Of a stretch of 64,000 bases of DNA, positions 1-10,927 are shown one piece after another. Each line of letters begins with the position of its first letter. The stretch's first letter is position 1. A model generated the notes under the pieces. It was not told the DNA's origin. It worked only from the letters and a program-made list of their open reading frames with translations, and made no database searches. Source of the stretch: Guyanagaster necrorhizus (Eukaryota; Basidiomycota; Agaricomycetes; Agaricales; Physalacriaceae); the NCBI RefSeq assembly GCF_019112545.1, contig NW_025064884.1, positions 549,938 through 613,937 on the forward strand. Reading direction: 5' to 3'. The position numbers and the translations under genes are program-made.

Positions 1-153
1 TTGGGTATCGTTGTCGTACATAAAAGGACCATTGTGTGTTGGCGAGCATCGTTGTATCTAGGCGGCTCAGTTGTGCTTACTAAGCCCTTCCCGCGGTCTC
101 GTGCTGAGCGTAAATAGGAGTAAAAGGAAAGAAAAAGGGGAAAAATCGTAACA
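1..153 (-). mobile_element. Element X: outer end of an LTR
   Basis: The right end is the reverse complement of TGTTACGATTTTTCC, the 5' end shared by LTRs of this window, and the segment contains the complement of the LTR block CTTTTATGTACG. It abuts the reverse transcriptase of element B with no polypurine tract between, so it is the outer edge of a 5' LTR or a solo LTR inserted in B. It is CpG-rich and resembles the LTRs of element A, so it is probably young. The rest lies left of the window. The right flank TTCCT (154-158) would be one copy of its target duplication. Confidence 0.75.
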
Positions 154-1904
154 TTCCTCATCAAGGATAGGACTTGGCGTACCAGCCTCTTATGTTCCTC
201 TTTGGTTTTGGACATGATTAGTATGTCATCCAAATAGATTGTGACCTTCCCTGTGGCAATGAGATCTTTGAAGATGTCATTCATCATCCACTGGAAGGTC
301 GCTGGCGAGTTGGTTAGGCCAAAGAACATTACTGTCAGCTCGAACAAACTGTGGTTTGTTCAAAAAGTGGCTTTCCACTCATTGCCCTCCTTGATACGCA
401 TATTGTTGTATCCCCACCGAATGTCCAATTTGGTGTAGTATTTCACGCCCCAAAGTTTATCCATTAACTCTGAGATTAATGGAAGGGGATAATGATTCTT
501 GATCATCATTTTGTTCAGCTTCTGGTAATCTTGTACTGGTCAGAGTTTTCCATCTTTCTTTTTAACAAAAAAGAAGGGTGATGCCATCGGTGACTTTGAT
601 GGCTGGATTCTCCCACTGGATAAGTTCTCTTCCAAGAACTTGTCCAGTTCCTGTTGCTCATTATTGCTAAGTGGATAGCACTTGCAATCTAGGTTGACGT
701 TGGCATTAGGAGTTAGTTTGATGGCATGGTCCCAGGATTTTGCATCAGGTAGTTCGTCGAAACTTTCTTTTTTGAATAAATCCCAAAAGTCGCGGGCCCA
801 TGTGGGTACCATTTCTTCAAACATTTTCTCCTCCTTCTCCGCATTCACCCTTGCTGCTAGGTCATTAGCATGGTGTGTGGTATAGATGTTAATGGCCCTT
901 TGAGGGTCGATAGCAAGGATTGTTTTGCCATCTTCTATTTCCTCATCCCACTGATCTTCAGAGTCTGCATCTGGTAACTCGAAGGGGGTTTTTTGGCAAC
1001 AGCATCGAGCAAAGATGATGCGTCCTGTTTTCCAATTGATGAGTGGATTGTGTTGGATTAGCCAGTCATGACCAAGAAATATTTCTTTCATTCCTAGGTT
1101 GGTAACAGCTAAGTCAATCCATTCCGAATGATCACCAATGGTGAGCCTAAGCTCAACATATTTGGTGATCGATCCAGCTTGGTTTTTTGTTCCATCCACA
1201 TTGTAGATGAGAATGGGCGCTGCTGTTGCTCGAGTGGGCAATTTGTTTTTGTCGACAAAGGCCCAATTGATGCTACTCCCTGTGCATCCACTGTCAATTA
1301 AGGCAGTGACCACATGGGTCGATCGGGATGTTAATGTCTCGATCTGGGCCTTGGTCAATAAGTCACATCCCATGAGTTTGGTGTGTTGAATGAATTTCCG
1401 TGGTCCATGTAACTCATCCAGCCATTCCAGAGCCCGGCACTATTCTGCAGCTTTCATTCTGGTGATCATCTCATCAATTACTTCTTTGGCTCGTGTTTTG
1501 TGTACCCAGTTTTTGAGTACAGCTTTTGCCACTGCTTCGTCCTTGGCATCTTTGATGGCTCGCCAAGTCCATTCAGTATCGAATGGCTTGAGCCACATTG
1601 TGGGGCCCTCTGCCCCTGTTCAGCCTGAAGGCAATTGAGTCTGTTTTATTTTGTTAGCTTGATGAACTTTCGAAGAAGACATACCTTCAGGGCTCTCTGC
1701 CCCTCTTCGGCCCTTCATCGGCACTTGAGTCATCGGGATTGGTTTTTTAGGTGATTCTGGGTTTTGAGTAGTGGAGTCAGGTATATTTGAATGCATGCAT
1801 AATTTGGACATAGGTGGTGATCCTATAGGGGATGAAATGTTAGTCTGCCCAGCAGATTGTGACCCATTACTTGTTCCTTTGGCCGAGACAGTCGAATTGC
1901 CTAC
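154..1904 (-). pseudogene. pol: Element B pol, 5' part (protease and reverse transcriptase)
   Basis: Polyprotein that would release protease and reverse transcriptase. The frame opens at about 1904, overlapping the gag stop in the same way as the other elements. The aspartic protease active site ALIDSGCTGSSIN lies near 1270-1310 and reads intact, in a 277-codon open stretch (540-1373). RT starts with [13 protein letters not shown] near 540-580 and reaches YLDDILIMSK near 205-235. Stops near 1620 and 1440 and at 540 interrupt it, mostly TGA where relatives have CGA or TGG. It is truncated by element X just after the YLDD motif. RNase H, integrase and chromodomain are not in the window. Confidence 0.85.
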
Positions 1905-3642
1905 TGCTCGGCCCAGTCTTTTACCTTCTCAGGCTTGTTGTCATGCTTGAGATCTTCGTCTTCCTTCATCAGCTCGGCGATCTGCACCTGGATCTCTTCT
2001 CTCATGTGCTTGTTCTTCTTCTGAGGGCAGTTTCATGCCATGTGGCCCTTCTGGCCACAATTGAAACACTTCCCCCCCTTCTTGAGGTGATCCACATCCA
2101 TTGGCTGACCTGTTCCGGTATATGTCATGCCCATATCAGTTTGCTTCATTCTGTAAGAAGTTGAGGTCAAGCCGCTGGGCCTAGCAGATGTAGTCGTTCT
2201 GGGGGTAGAGGGCTTTGGGCCCTATCCCTGTCCCTGTCCTTGGCTTTGATGGCCATAGGCCAGGATGGTGGCTTCTGCCTTCTGTCGCTCCTATTCCTTG
2301 TACATAGTGATGATTCAGCTCTTCCACTCATCATAGCCTATCAGGATGTCCCGACTGATGTCTGAGATGGTTATGAGATAATGGGATAGTAATCCCATTT
2401 TCATATACTCGACTATTCATCCAGTATCAGCAACATCCTCCCAGACCCCTGCGAGAGTGCCAAGTCATTCTAGTTCATTGAAGTAATCTGTGGCTAGCTT
2501 TCCAGCCATCTTGAATTCCTTCATCTTCTGTTTGTGGACTTCTTGGACTGCAGGATCTGTGAATTTGTCTCTGATCATTTGTTTGAAGACCGGCCATGCA
2601 GGATATCAATGATGGTCCCTGGTAGTAGACCAGAAAGTGGAGGCAATTAGAATCCACCACACTTTGGCCTTGTCTGCTATGTGAGTAATGGCAAACATTA
2701 CTTTGTATATATCGGCAAGGAAGTATGGGGCGAACACCTGGAAATATTGATCACAGTCCACCAGAAATCGGTTAATGTCATCAGATGCCTCTTGGAAGAG
2801 GCGGGGTTCTGTGCAAAGAACTGGTTTGACCTGAAGGATTTGAGCAGCAGCATCAAGGGTGGGTATCGGATTCGGGAGTCCACCATGGGGTGGCTGCGCC
2901 CATCCCTTTGGAGGCCCTGGGAATGAATGAAGGGATTCATTGTCGGCAATGGGACTTTCTGACTTGGAGGCTTCCTTTCGAACGATCCTCTTGTTTCTGA
3001 TAGTTCAGCCCTGGATGAGTGTCTCAGGGTCATCTTCTGTTGGGGGAGGTGGCTTAGGTATTGGTCTCCACTGCCTTCAGCTTCATCTGGAGGCAGCTGT
3101 CCTCCCAGCGGTTATGGTGGAAACCCCAGGACCTTCCAGGGGTTTGGATGTTTCAGCTTTTCCTCAGAAAGCCATGATATCATACTGCTTTCAGAAGGAC
3201 TTCTTCTCCAGGGTGGTGGAGTACTCACCAGGAAAGGCAGATATTCATCTTCGGGAAGTACCAGGGGTAGGGCTGGTGCTAGTGGCCTCTCGTTGTTTCT
3301 GAAGATTAGCCAAGGGTATCGCTGTCTTCTTGGATACCTTTCTTCCCTGTCCTTCCAGTCTTTCTACTCCTCGTCCACCAGCCGGGTCCATTGATTATTT
3401 GCGGAGGGGGTACCTTCCTCCTCTTCTATTTCTCCTTCTTCTCTTGGGCCAATATAAGCCTTGGAGATCATTGGAGTCCTTCCAGTATGAGACTCTCCAA
3501 GTGGGGAGATCCTATACTCCTTCTGTCTTGGCATTGTGCTGTCACTCTCTTTTGTCTGCCACCTGGCCAGCATATTGTTGGAACTCCTCAAAGAAGTCTT
3601 GATTGAGGAAGAGAGTAGTGAGCTTCCTGTGCAAGAACCCAT
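1901..3642 (-). pseudogene. gag: Element B gag
   Basis: Structural protein of the virus-like particle. From the N-terminus it shows an acidic stretch (EEGEIEEEEG, near 3400-3440), a retrotransposon Gag domain (NESLHSFPGP near 2930; DDINRFLVDCDQYF near 2740-2790) and a CCHC zinc knuckle with one tryptophan turned into a stop (CFNCGQKGHMA*NC, near 2030-2075). The gag stop TAG at 1901-1903 overlaps the pol frame. The acidic start and the Gag domain are in different frames, so at least one indel lies between about 2940 and 3360. The start codon is not clear. It overlaps the 3' end of ORF1. Confidence 0.75.
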
Positions 3643-4450
3643 GAAGGGCTCGATTGCTGATCTGGAGTGTCAGCCGAGGTGGTATTCTTGCTTTGATGGT
3701 CCAATCGAAGGACTCATCATCTGCCAGGGAGCCACTGCTCCCTGACTGGCTGGATAGGGGTCCATCTGGACCGCTTTCTCCTTTATTGGTGGAGTCCTCC
3801 CACCGGTCGGCCTCGTAGGGGTTGTCCTTGGGATCCTCGCTCCACTCGGTGCCTGGGGACCACCTTCGTCCTCTGGTTGATAGGGGTCCCCAACTATCCA
3901 TACCACTTTCTTTGGTGACTGTTGATCAGGGATTGGTACTTCGATCCTGATTGTCCTTGAGTTCATCCCAGTGATCTGGGGCATAGGGGTCGTCTTTGGG
4001 ATTTTCATCTCATTCTGTGCCTGAGGGCCATCTCCTTGGCTCCCAGGTTCTTGGGGCTGGGCCCCACTGTGTTGGTCAGCCAATTCTGGCCAACTGTCGG
4101 TGCTCCTCATCGAGCTCATCTCTCCACTGCTGGCCATGCTCGACCTCCTCTTCTTCCACCAGTGTATCAGTGGAGTTGGGGTTGGAGGCCTGGACTCATG
4201 AGGAACTGAGGAGGGATTCCTCCTCCTCTTAGCAAGGACCTGATTGGCCCATGCCTTCAGACCCTTCTCCGGATCTGAGTTCAGTGTTTCGGGCCTCAGT
4301 AGAGAGGCCATTGATGAGTTCTTAGATGATGTCATCCTTGGCTTGATAATCCCTGATTATCCTGGTTGTTAGGGTTTCTAGAAGAGTAGTCAGCAATTCA
4401 ATGGAGAAAGAGGGTACTTTGGAGTTGATAGAGCCGGCGTTGAAAGACAT
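3542..4450 (-). pseudogene. Element B ORF1, variant without a membrane segment
   Basis: Extra ORF between LTR and gag, found in every element here with a visible 5' end. ATG at 4450 is in frame with the conserved C-terminal block ALHGFLHRKLTTLFLNQDFF near 3600-3670. In-frame stops are explicable as CAA, CGA or TGG changed by transitions. The N-terminus reads FSIELLTTLLETLTTRIIRD where the other copies carry a hydrophobic helix, so this variant should not be membrane-anchored. It also carries a two-copy repeat of a motif close to TEWxExPKDxPY at about 3790-4020. Function unknown. A second frame is open for 221 codons on the same strand (3670-4335). Confidence 0.65.
3791..4020 (-). repeat. Two-copy repeat inside ORF1 of element B
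   Basis: The motif E-W-x-E-[ND]-P-K-D-[DN]-P-Y-x-x-D-x-W occurs at about 3961-4020 and again at about 3791-3852, about 168 bases apart in the same frame. It is acidic and proline-rich, and I did not see it in ORF1 of the other elements. It could be a domain duplication in this lineage. Confidence 0.6.
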
Positions 4451-4536
4451 ATGATGTTTTTGTTGATTGATTGAGAAGAGGTCGATGGGAAGCATTCAGT
4501 TCTTTTAGCCTTTAGGCTCAAAGAAGGGAAGCTAGA

Positions 4537-4549
4537 AGTCTCAAACTAA
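4537..4549 (-). promoter_or_regulatory. Element B self-priming primer-binding site
   Basis: On the minus strand this reads TTAGTTTGAGACT, one base inside the 5' LTR. It complements the predicted transcript start AGTCTTGAACTAA (4704-4716, minus), apart from two transition differences around a CpG. Compared with A, D and J the sequence has changed at both sites together (AGTC.. for AGCT..). Confidence 0.75.
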
Positions 4550-4550
4550 T

Positions 4551-5077
4551 TGTTAAGCCCAAGTTTCACATAGCTATCAACACATGATAAACAGTTCGGT
4601 ACCTCGTGCTTCAGGTATGTCTGACTGAGTTCAAGAGTTAATAGCAGAAGTGAGTCAAGGCTCAAGTAGTAAGAGCTCGAGAGTAGTTTGGTGAAGATAA
4701 ACTTTAGTTCAAGACTGGGGTATTACAGCAAGAACTAAGCTACTTAAATACTGTTCTGTTATCGTACTATAAATAAATGCTCACAAAAGCTGTTGTCTTG
4801 CTGTTGTGCTGTTTTCTCTGCTGTTGCCAGTCTCTCCACAAAAGCTATTGTCCTGCTGTGTGCTGTTACTGCTGCACCACAGTTGGAGAACAAAAGGAAT
4901 ATTGTCTCTCCCTTCACAGCACACAGCAATGCGATAAGAGAGTGACCAACTGAGTTGCTGAGCTAAGCGTTCCCACAGTCCTAAGCACTGGCCTAAGCAC
5001 CCTGACCAAGCAAGGATAGGGGTCATTTCTGAGAAAAAAGAAAAGAAAATAGGAAGAAAATAGGAAAAATCGTAACA
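4551..5077 (-). mobile_element. Element B 5' LTR
   Basis: 527 bp; on the minus strand it runs TGTTACGATTTTTCC ... GGGCTTAACA with TG/CA ends. It contains a TATA-like TATTTAAG (complement near 4743-4750), the predicted start AGTCTTGAACTAA (4704-4716) and CAACAGC-rich stretches as in D and J. The flank at 5078 is GTCCT. Confidence 0.9.
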
Positions 5078-5455
5078 GTCCTTGGCATCTTTGATGGCTT
5101 GCCAAGTCCATTCGGTGTCAAACAGTTTGAGCCAATCATTGGGGCTCTCTGCCTCTATTTAGCCTGAGGGCGATTGAGTTCCTAAAGTATCAGTTTGATG
5201 AACTTTTAATGAGGACTCACCTTTTTTGAGACTCTCTGTCCTTTTTCAGCCATATGTCAGCGATTGAGCAATTAGTTTTGGTTGTTTCAGTTCCTTAGGT
5301 GATTCCATAAAAGTGATACTGTCAGGTATATTCAAATACATGCATAATTTAGACATAGGGGGAGTAACTACAGAAGGAAAATTATCAGTCCATTTTACAG
5401 CTGAGAGTGACAGTCCACAGGTTAATATTTGGGCTGAGTCAGTGGAATTGCTCAC
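5078..5455 (-). pseudogene. pol: Element C pol, N-terminal fragment
   Basis: About 126 codons of the pol region that precedes the protease. It opens with GTG at 5453-5455, overlapping the gag stop TGA (5452-5454). It includes the conserved MSKLCMYLNIPDS and ends with FDTEWTWQAIKDAKD at the junction with B. Two in-frame stops occur near 5150-5245. The catalytic domains are missing because B is inserted here. Confidence 0.75.
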
Positions 5456-7247
5456 TGCTCGGCCTTACCTTTTACCTTCTTGGGCTTGTCTTCTGGTCCA
5501 AGATCTTGGTCCTTCTTCATCAACTCAGCAATCTGTGCTTGAATGTCCTTCCAGATGTATTTATTCTTCTTTTGGGGACAGTTTTATGCCATGTGGCCCT
5601 TCTGGCCACAATTAAAACACTTTCCCCTCTTCTTGAGGCAATCCACATCCATCAGCTGACCTGTTCTGGTAAATGTTGTGCCTATACCAGTTTGCTTCTC
5701 TCTGAAAGAAGTTAGAGTTGAGCCCCCAGGCTTGATAGGCATGGCAGGAGCAGAAGGCTTTGAGCCTTGTCTCTGGCTTCTATAAGTTCTGTATGCCAAG
5801 GTCATTGCTTCTGCCTTCCATCATTGTTGTTTCTTGTACATGGTGATGATTTGAGTCTTCCATTCATTGTATCTGACAGAGATTCCTTACCTGATGTCAG
5901 AAATAGTGATGAGATAATGAGATGGTAGGCCCATCTTCATGTATTTGACCATTCATCTGGAGTCAGTGACATCATTGCAGACTCTGGCAAGTCATCCAAG
6001 TTGCTCCAATTCATTGAAGTAGTCAGTGGCAGCCTTGCCAGCTATCTTATACTCCTTTATCTTCTGCTTATAGACTTTTTGAATGGCTGGATCTGTGAAT
6101 TTATTGACAATCATTTGTTTGAATACTGGCCATGAGAGGTATCAATGATGGGTCCTCATGGTGGACTAGAATGTCAGAGAAATTAGGACCCACCAGATCT
6201 TTGCTTTGTCAGCCATGTGAGTGACTGTAAATGTGACTTTGTATATATCAGCAAGAAAATATAGCATGAATACTTGAAAGTACTGGTTGCAGTCGACCAG
6301 AAATTGGTCAATATCATCAGAGGCCCCTCAGAATAGTTTGGGTTTTGCTACCAGAACAGGTTTGACATTAAGGATTTGGGCTCCTGCATCGAGGGCAGGC
6401 ATCAGGTTGGGTCACCCTCTAGCAGGTGGTCCCATCCATCTGCTTGGGGGCCCTGGGAAGGAGTGGAGGGAGCTGTCATTAGCAACAGGACTTCTCAGTG
6501 GAGGAACTGTCTTCTGTATGATTCGCTCATTCCTGATGGTCCAGCTCTAGGCTAATGCCACAGGGTCATCTTCTATAGGAGCTGATTCAGTGGGTTCAGG
6601 GTCTTTGCTACCCTCAGCTTCATCTGGTAGCAGCTGTCTGGCAAATGGTTGCCAGACCAGGAACCTCCATGGGTTTGGATGGTAACTGCTTGGCTTGGGT
6701 CAGTATTGGGAAAGCTGAGATGCCATGCTGCAGATAGCAGAGGTGGCAAACAAATATCTTGATGACATTATTCAGATGATGGGTGCCATATTGGCTAGCT
6801 GGCTCAGCACAATACTCGGCATTCATGGTTTTAGTGTTGTGCTATACTTCAGCCTGTATAGTGGCAACACCTGCATCTAGTGTCCTAAATATCTTTTATT
6901 GTAAATAAAAATAGCCCATTCAGTGGCCACATATTGTAAAATCTCTGCATGCTTGACATAGTTGGTGGAAAGGTACCTTTGTCTCATAGGTGATACTAAC
7001 CAGATGTCATCTGTCCATAATGTTGTTGTCCCTTCCTAGAACAACTCTATAAAATCCTCCTTTCATGCTTCTCATGCTAACTCCCTCTGCTTCTATTCAT
7101 ACATATTGACGTTCTATGAGCTGACCCAGTCAGTTGGAGAATCTGTGACTTTCTCATCATGATCCTCCTCCCTCTTGTTGTCTGCATCCCCACTGGTGAT
7201 CTTGCTATCTGCATTCCTCTCAAGGAGAGAACTGTCATGCAGGTCAT
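5452..7247 (-). pseudogene. gag: Element C gag
   Basis: Gag with a CCHC knuckle at about 5575-5620 (CFNCGQKGHMA*NC, one TGG to TAA/TGA-type stop), preceded by MDVDCLKKRGK. The retrotransposon Gag domain lies near 5990-6330. It ends with KGKAEQ and a TGA overlapping pol. The N-terminal acidic part (DSSLLERNADSK near 7205-7240) is cut by element D; the last bases before D pair with ORF1 sequence that resumes at 15780. Several stops are present. Confidence 0.7.
7243..7247. repeat. Target-site duplication of element D, left
   Basis: GTCAT directly before the 5' LTR; the identical copy is at 15775-15779. Confidence 0.9.
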
Positions 7248-7775
7248 TGTTATGATTTTTCCTATTTTTTTTCTTTTTTCTTTTTTTTTCCCTCGGAAAT
7301 GACCTCTATCCTTGCTTAGTCAGAGTGCTTAGGCCAGTGTCTAGGACCATAGGAATGCTTAGCTCAGCATCCAGTCAGTCACTCTCCTATCACATTGCTG
7401 TGTGCTGTGAAGGGAGAGACAATACTCCTTTTGTCCTCAAGTTGCAGTGTAGCAACAACAGCACAACAGCAAGACAACAGCTTTTATGGAGAGCCTGGCA
7501 ACAGCAGGGATAACAGCTCTATGACAGACAACAGCTTTTGTGAGACATTTATTTATAGCATGATAACAGAATAATATTTAAGTAGTATAGCTCTTGCTGT
7601 AATACCCCAGCTTTAAGCTAAAGTTTATTCTTCACCATTCTATCTTGAGTGACTTGCAATGCCTTGACCACACACTTCTATTAATATATCAGTAAACTCA
7701 GTCAGTCTAACCTGAAGTGTGAGGTTCTGAACTGTTTATCATGTGTTGATAGTCACATGGAGTTTGGGCTTAACA
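7248..7775 (+). mobile_element. Element D 5' LTR
   Basis: 528 bp, TGTTATGATTTTTCC to GGGCTTAACA. TATA box TATTTAAG at 7575-7582, predicted transcript start AGCTTTAAGCTAA at 7609-7621, 34 bases from TATA start to that motif. A pyrimidine-rich run follows the left end, and two AGACAACAGCTTTT repeats lie upstream of the TATA box. Confidence 0.92.
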
Positions 7776-7776
7776 A

Positions 7777-7789
7777 TTAGCTTGAAGCT
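7777..7789 (+). promoter_or_regulatory. Element D self-priming primer-binding site
   Basis: TTAGCTTGAAGCT, one base after the 5' LTR, complementary to the predicted RNA start AGCTTTAAGCTAA (7609-7621) at 12 of 13 positions, with a G.U pair at the other. Confidence 0.75.
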
Positions 7790-7831
7790 TCTTGCTTCCT
7801 TTTCTCAGGCCCAGCCATGCTAAGAAACTGA

Positions 7832-9172
7832 ATGCCCCTTGCTCTAAATCCATCTGATCCAAACTTTACTCACAAGTTCTTTGAACTCTTGGCTTCTATC
7901 ATTGGAACCTTGATCGGTTTATTGATGATCATACAGCTGTGCCATGGATGCCAATCTATTACCGCCTGGGCCATTCGACACTACCAAGAGTTTCAATGCA
8001 TCTGTATAATCCTTTGAAATGTCACACCAGACCTCCCCCTCTATAACATTCCTGCCTCTATTTGAAACTCCATCCGACACTCCAAAGAAACAGAAGACGA
8101 GTCTAGGGGCTCAGCTAAAGGGCGTTCTAGAAAAGAGGAGCAGTAGCAGCAGCAACACAAGTACCCCCCAAGACTCCCATTGGCAATTGTCCAAGACCTT
8201 GGAAACCCTTGGGCTATAGGGTTTTGACAACCCCAACCTGACACCTCCATCTTCTTCCCTAAGCACAGCATCACTGTGTCAAGAACAACCGTTGCCCAGT
8301 CTGGAATTGGGCACTGGGCTGGAGACTCCTTGGATGCTGTTCAGATGGCTCCAAGCACCGGAAGGACTGACAGGCACCAACCCCACCATGCCTCATCAAC
8401 AAGAAGTAGTGGAAGGAGAACAAGGGTCAGTAGTCCCGATCTCTTCTTTGATGACACCAACAGGAACAAGATCTGATACTAGCAAGCAGCATCAAGAGCG
8501 GCCAGTAGACTGGAACAGAGAGGAGCCTCATGCCTATCAAGATGTGATCCAGTAGTACCAAACCTAATACAACTGACCCCCCAGTCCCTTGCCCAGTTTC
8601 TCAAAGGATAGACATGGACCGACCACCAGACTGGTTGCCATTATGCCCCCAACTGACTCAATCATTCTCTAATCAGTATTACTGACTCTCCATTCCAGGA
8701 ACCAGCCACTCCCATCAGCGAGCCTGACCCTTGGACCAGGCCAACTGCTGGAGTTGTTTATGCTGATAATTATCACTGTGGGGAGCCGACACTCCTTGAT
8801 GATGATCGCCCATTATCATACGGGATAGACACCATTGCCGAAACTGATGATATCTCCATCTGGGGAGATAGAATACCATCAGACCAGAGATCAATCAAGG
8901 GCGACAACAAGCATATTGACCCCACCAGAGACCTCAAAAGGGTCCTTGACAGGCCAATTGCCACCCTCTTCCTTTGCCCCTGGTTCTACAGAAACTTCTG
9001 CTGGTATCACAGAGCAGTGGCGCTGCTAGCAGAAGGAGAAGAGGAGCAGTCTGACTGGGAGCCTACTCCTCGATCTGGTCCTAATGATGCTGAGCTAAGT
9101 GCTCAGCCCCAACCTACTCACCCTGAAAACCTTCAGTCAGCAAGGCAGTTCCCTCCACAAGAGGACCATTGA
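7832..9172 (+). pseudogene. Element D ORF1, membrane-anchored protein upstream of gag
   Basis: ATG at 7832 starts a frame that reads, through several TGA/TAG stops, to a TGA at 9170-9172. Residues 15-35 are a hydrophobic helix (FFELLASIIGTLIGLLMIIQ) followed by CHGCQSITAW and a positively charged HYQ. The C-terminus has ATLFLCPWFYRNFCWYHRA, matching ORF1 of I, J and C. The first break is the TGA at 8015-8017, where relatives read on. It overlaps gag, which is in the +1 frame. Function unknown. A role in membrane targeting of Gag or particles is only inference. Confidence 0.65.
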
Positions 9173-10927
9173 CAAGGGGGCTGAAGGGGATAATGAGGCC
9201 AAGGAGGAGGACCAAGGCAGCTGAGCAGTGGACCCCATCCTTGAGTGGAAAAGTATCATCAGTATGACCATGCACCAAGAACAGGAGAAGAAACAACAAG
9301 AACGAGAGGTGTGGGAGGAGGAGTTTATTCAGCTATACCAAGAACAGGTAGTCGAACTATGGAGGGATGACCGCTGGCTATGATCATCCCTAGGATGAAG
9401 ATACACTGCCACCAACCACATTGAGTGGGAGGAAATTCTACAGTATGCCATAATGGAATATGCTATTTTTAATTATAATCAGTGCTTCTTATATTATCAG
9501 ATGATGGCGATGCCACTATATCAACCAAGATTCAGCAAACAGGAGGCACTGATGCTATAGACCCCAAGTGTGATGCCACCCAAGTCACCATACATGGCAT
9601 CATCAATCTGAATGGTGACATCAAGATACTTGCTCATCACATCAGCCATCCGCAGCATGGCATCTCAGCTAGCCTGATCCTATGGACAGCTGAGGACCTA
9701 TCACCCAAATCCCTGGACCGGCACAGGAAGCCGACTAATGGGAGGACAACCATCATCCGATGAAGCCAAAGGAAGCAGATCGGTTCCAACCGATATGAAG
9801 AAGGATGACCCTGAAGCAATGGCACAGGGGTGGACTATCAAAGATGGGTGGATCATCCAAAAGGAAGGGCTGCCAACTCCAAGAAGTCCCATCGCTGATG
9901 ATGGGTCCTTGCATTCCTTTCCAGAGCCCCCAATGGATTGGGCTGGTCCCCCTGGGGGAGAATCCCTGAATCCAATGCTGCCTCTGGATCCAAAGGCACA
10001 TATACTAAATGTCAGACTGATGCTTAGGCAGGAGCCCCTTTCTTTTAAAGGGCTTCAGATGATATTGACCGTTTCCTCATGGACTGCAACCAATATTTTC
10101 AGATTTTCGCCTCATACTTCCTCCATGACATGTACAAGATGAACTATGCTACCACCTACTTTGAAGACAAAGCAAAAGTATGGTGGGTACTCCTGGCCCC
10201 TACCTTCTGGTTGACCATCTGGAAACACCACCGGTACCCCTCCTAGCCAGTACTAAAGCAGATGATCCATGACAAGTTCACAGATTCTGCAGTATGAGAA
10301 GTCCATAGATCAAAGATGAAGGAATACAAGATGAGTGACAAAGTAGTGCCAGACTACTTTGACAAGTTGAAGCAGCTTGAAAAACTTGCTGGAATCTGGA
10401 ACAACATAGTGGACTCGAGATGAATAGTCGAGTACATGAAGCAGAGACTGCTGCCTCATTACCTGAAGATTATTTCAGACCTTGGCTATAGCATGCCAGT
10501 TGGCTATGATGATTGGAAGGTGTGAATCATCCTAATGTGGCAGGAGTGACAGTGACAGAAGACAGAAGCAGTGAATCTGTGGGACTAACACAGATACCAG
10601 GGACAGGGCTTGAAGCCCTTAACCTCCCACATGATCATGTCCACTAGGCCTGGCGGCTCAGCTCCAACTTTCCAGAATGATGGGAAGCAAACTGGTAAGG
10701 GCCCAAATACTAGAACAGGCAAGCAGATTAATGTGGACCACCTCAAGAAGAATGAGAAGTGCTTTAATTGTGGCCAATTGAGCCACATGGCATGAAATTG
10801 CCCAGAGAAGAAGAACAAACGCATGCAGGAGGACATCAGAGTACAAATCGCTGAGTTGACAAAGAAAGCACAGGATCTCAGGGATGATGACAAACCCAAG
10901 GAGGTAAAAGACAAAGCCAAGCAGTGA
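9135..10927 (+). pseudogene. gag: Element D gag
   Basis: Gag in the +1 frame relative to ORF1. The Gag domain includes DIDRFLMDCNQYFQ-like sequence near 10055-10100 and a damaged CCHC knuckle (CFNCGQLSHMA*NC, near 10760-10802). One base of a GGGG run is missing near 10049 compared with J, shifting the frame from 3 to 2. It stops at TGA 10925-10927, overlapping pol by GTGA. The start codon is unclear; I chose the point just before the end of ORF1. Confidence 0.75.

Larger units (their letters stand above)
154..5077 (-). mobile_element. Element B: Ty3/gypsy chromovirus, 5' part
   Basis: Minus-strand element with its 5' LTR at the right (4551-5077), then ORF1, gag and pol up to the reverse transcriptase, where it is cut by element X at 153. 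The right flank (from 5078) is the pol N-terminal region of element C, so B inserted into C. Its 3' part and left target duplication are outside the window. It has 527-bp LTRs like D and J, but an unusual ORF1 N-terminus and its own variant of the priming sequence. Confidence 0.85.

Noticed and set aside
7260..7300. Pyrimidine-rich run as a microsatellite or terminator
   Set aside because: It is a constant part of the LTR left end in all families here, not an independent repeat.
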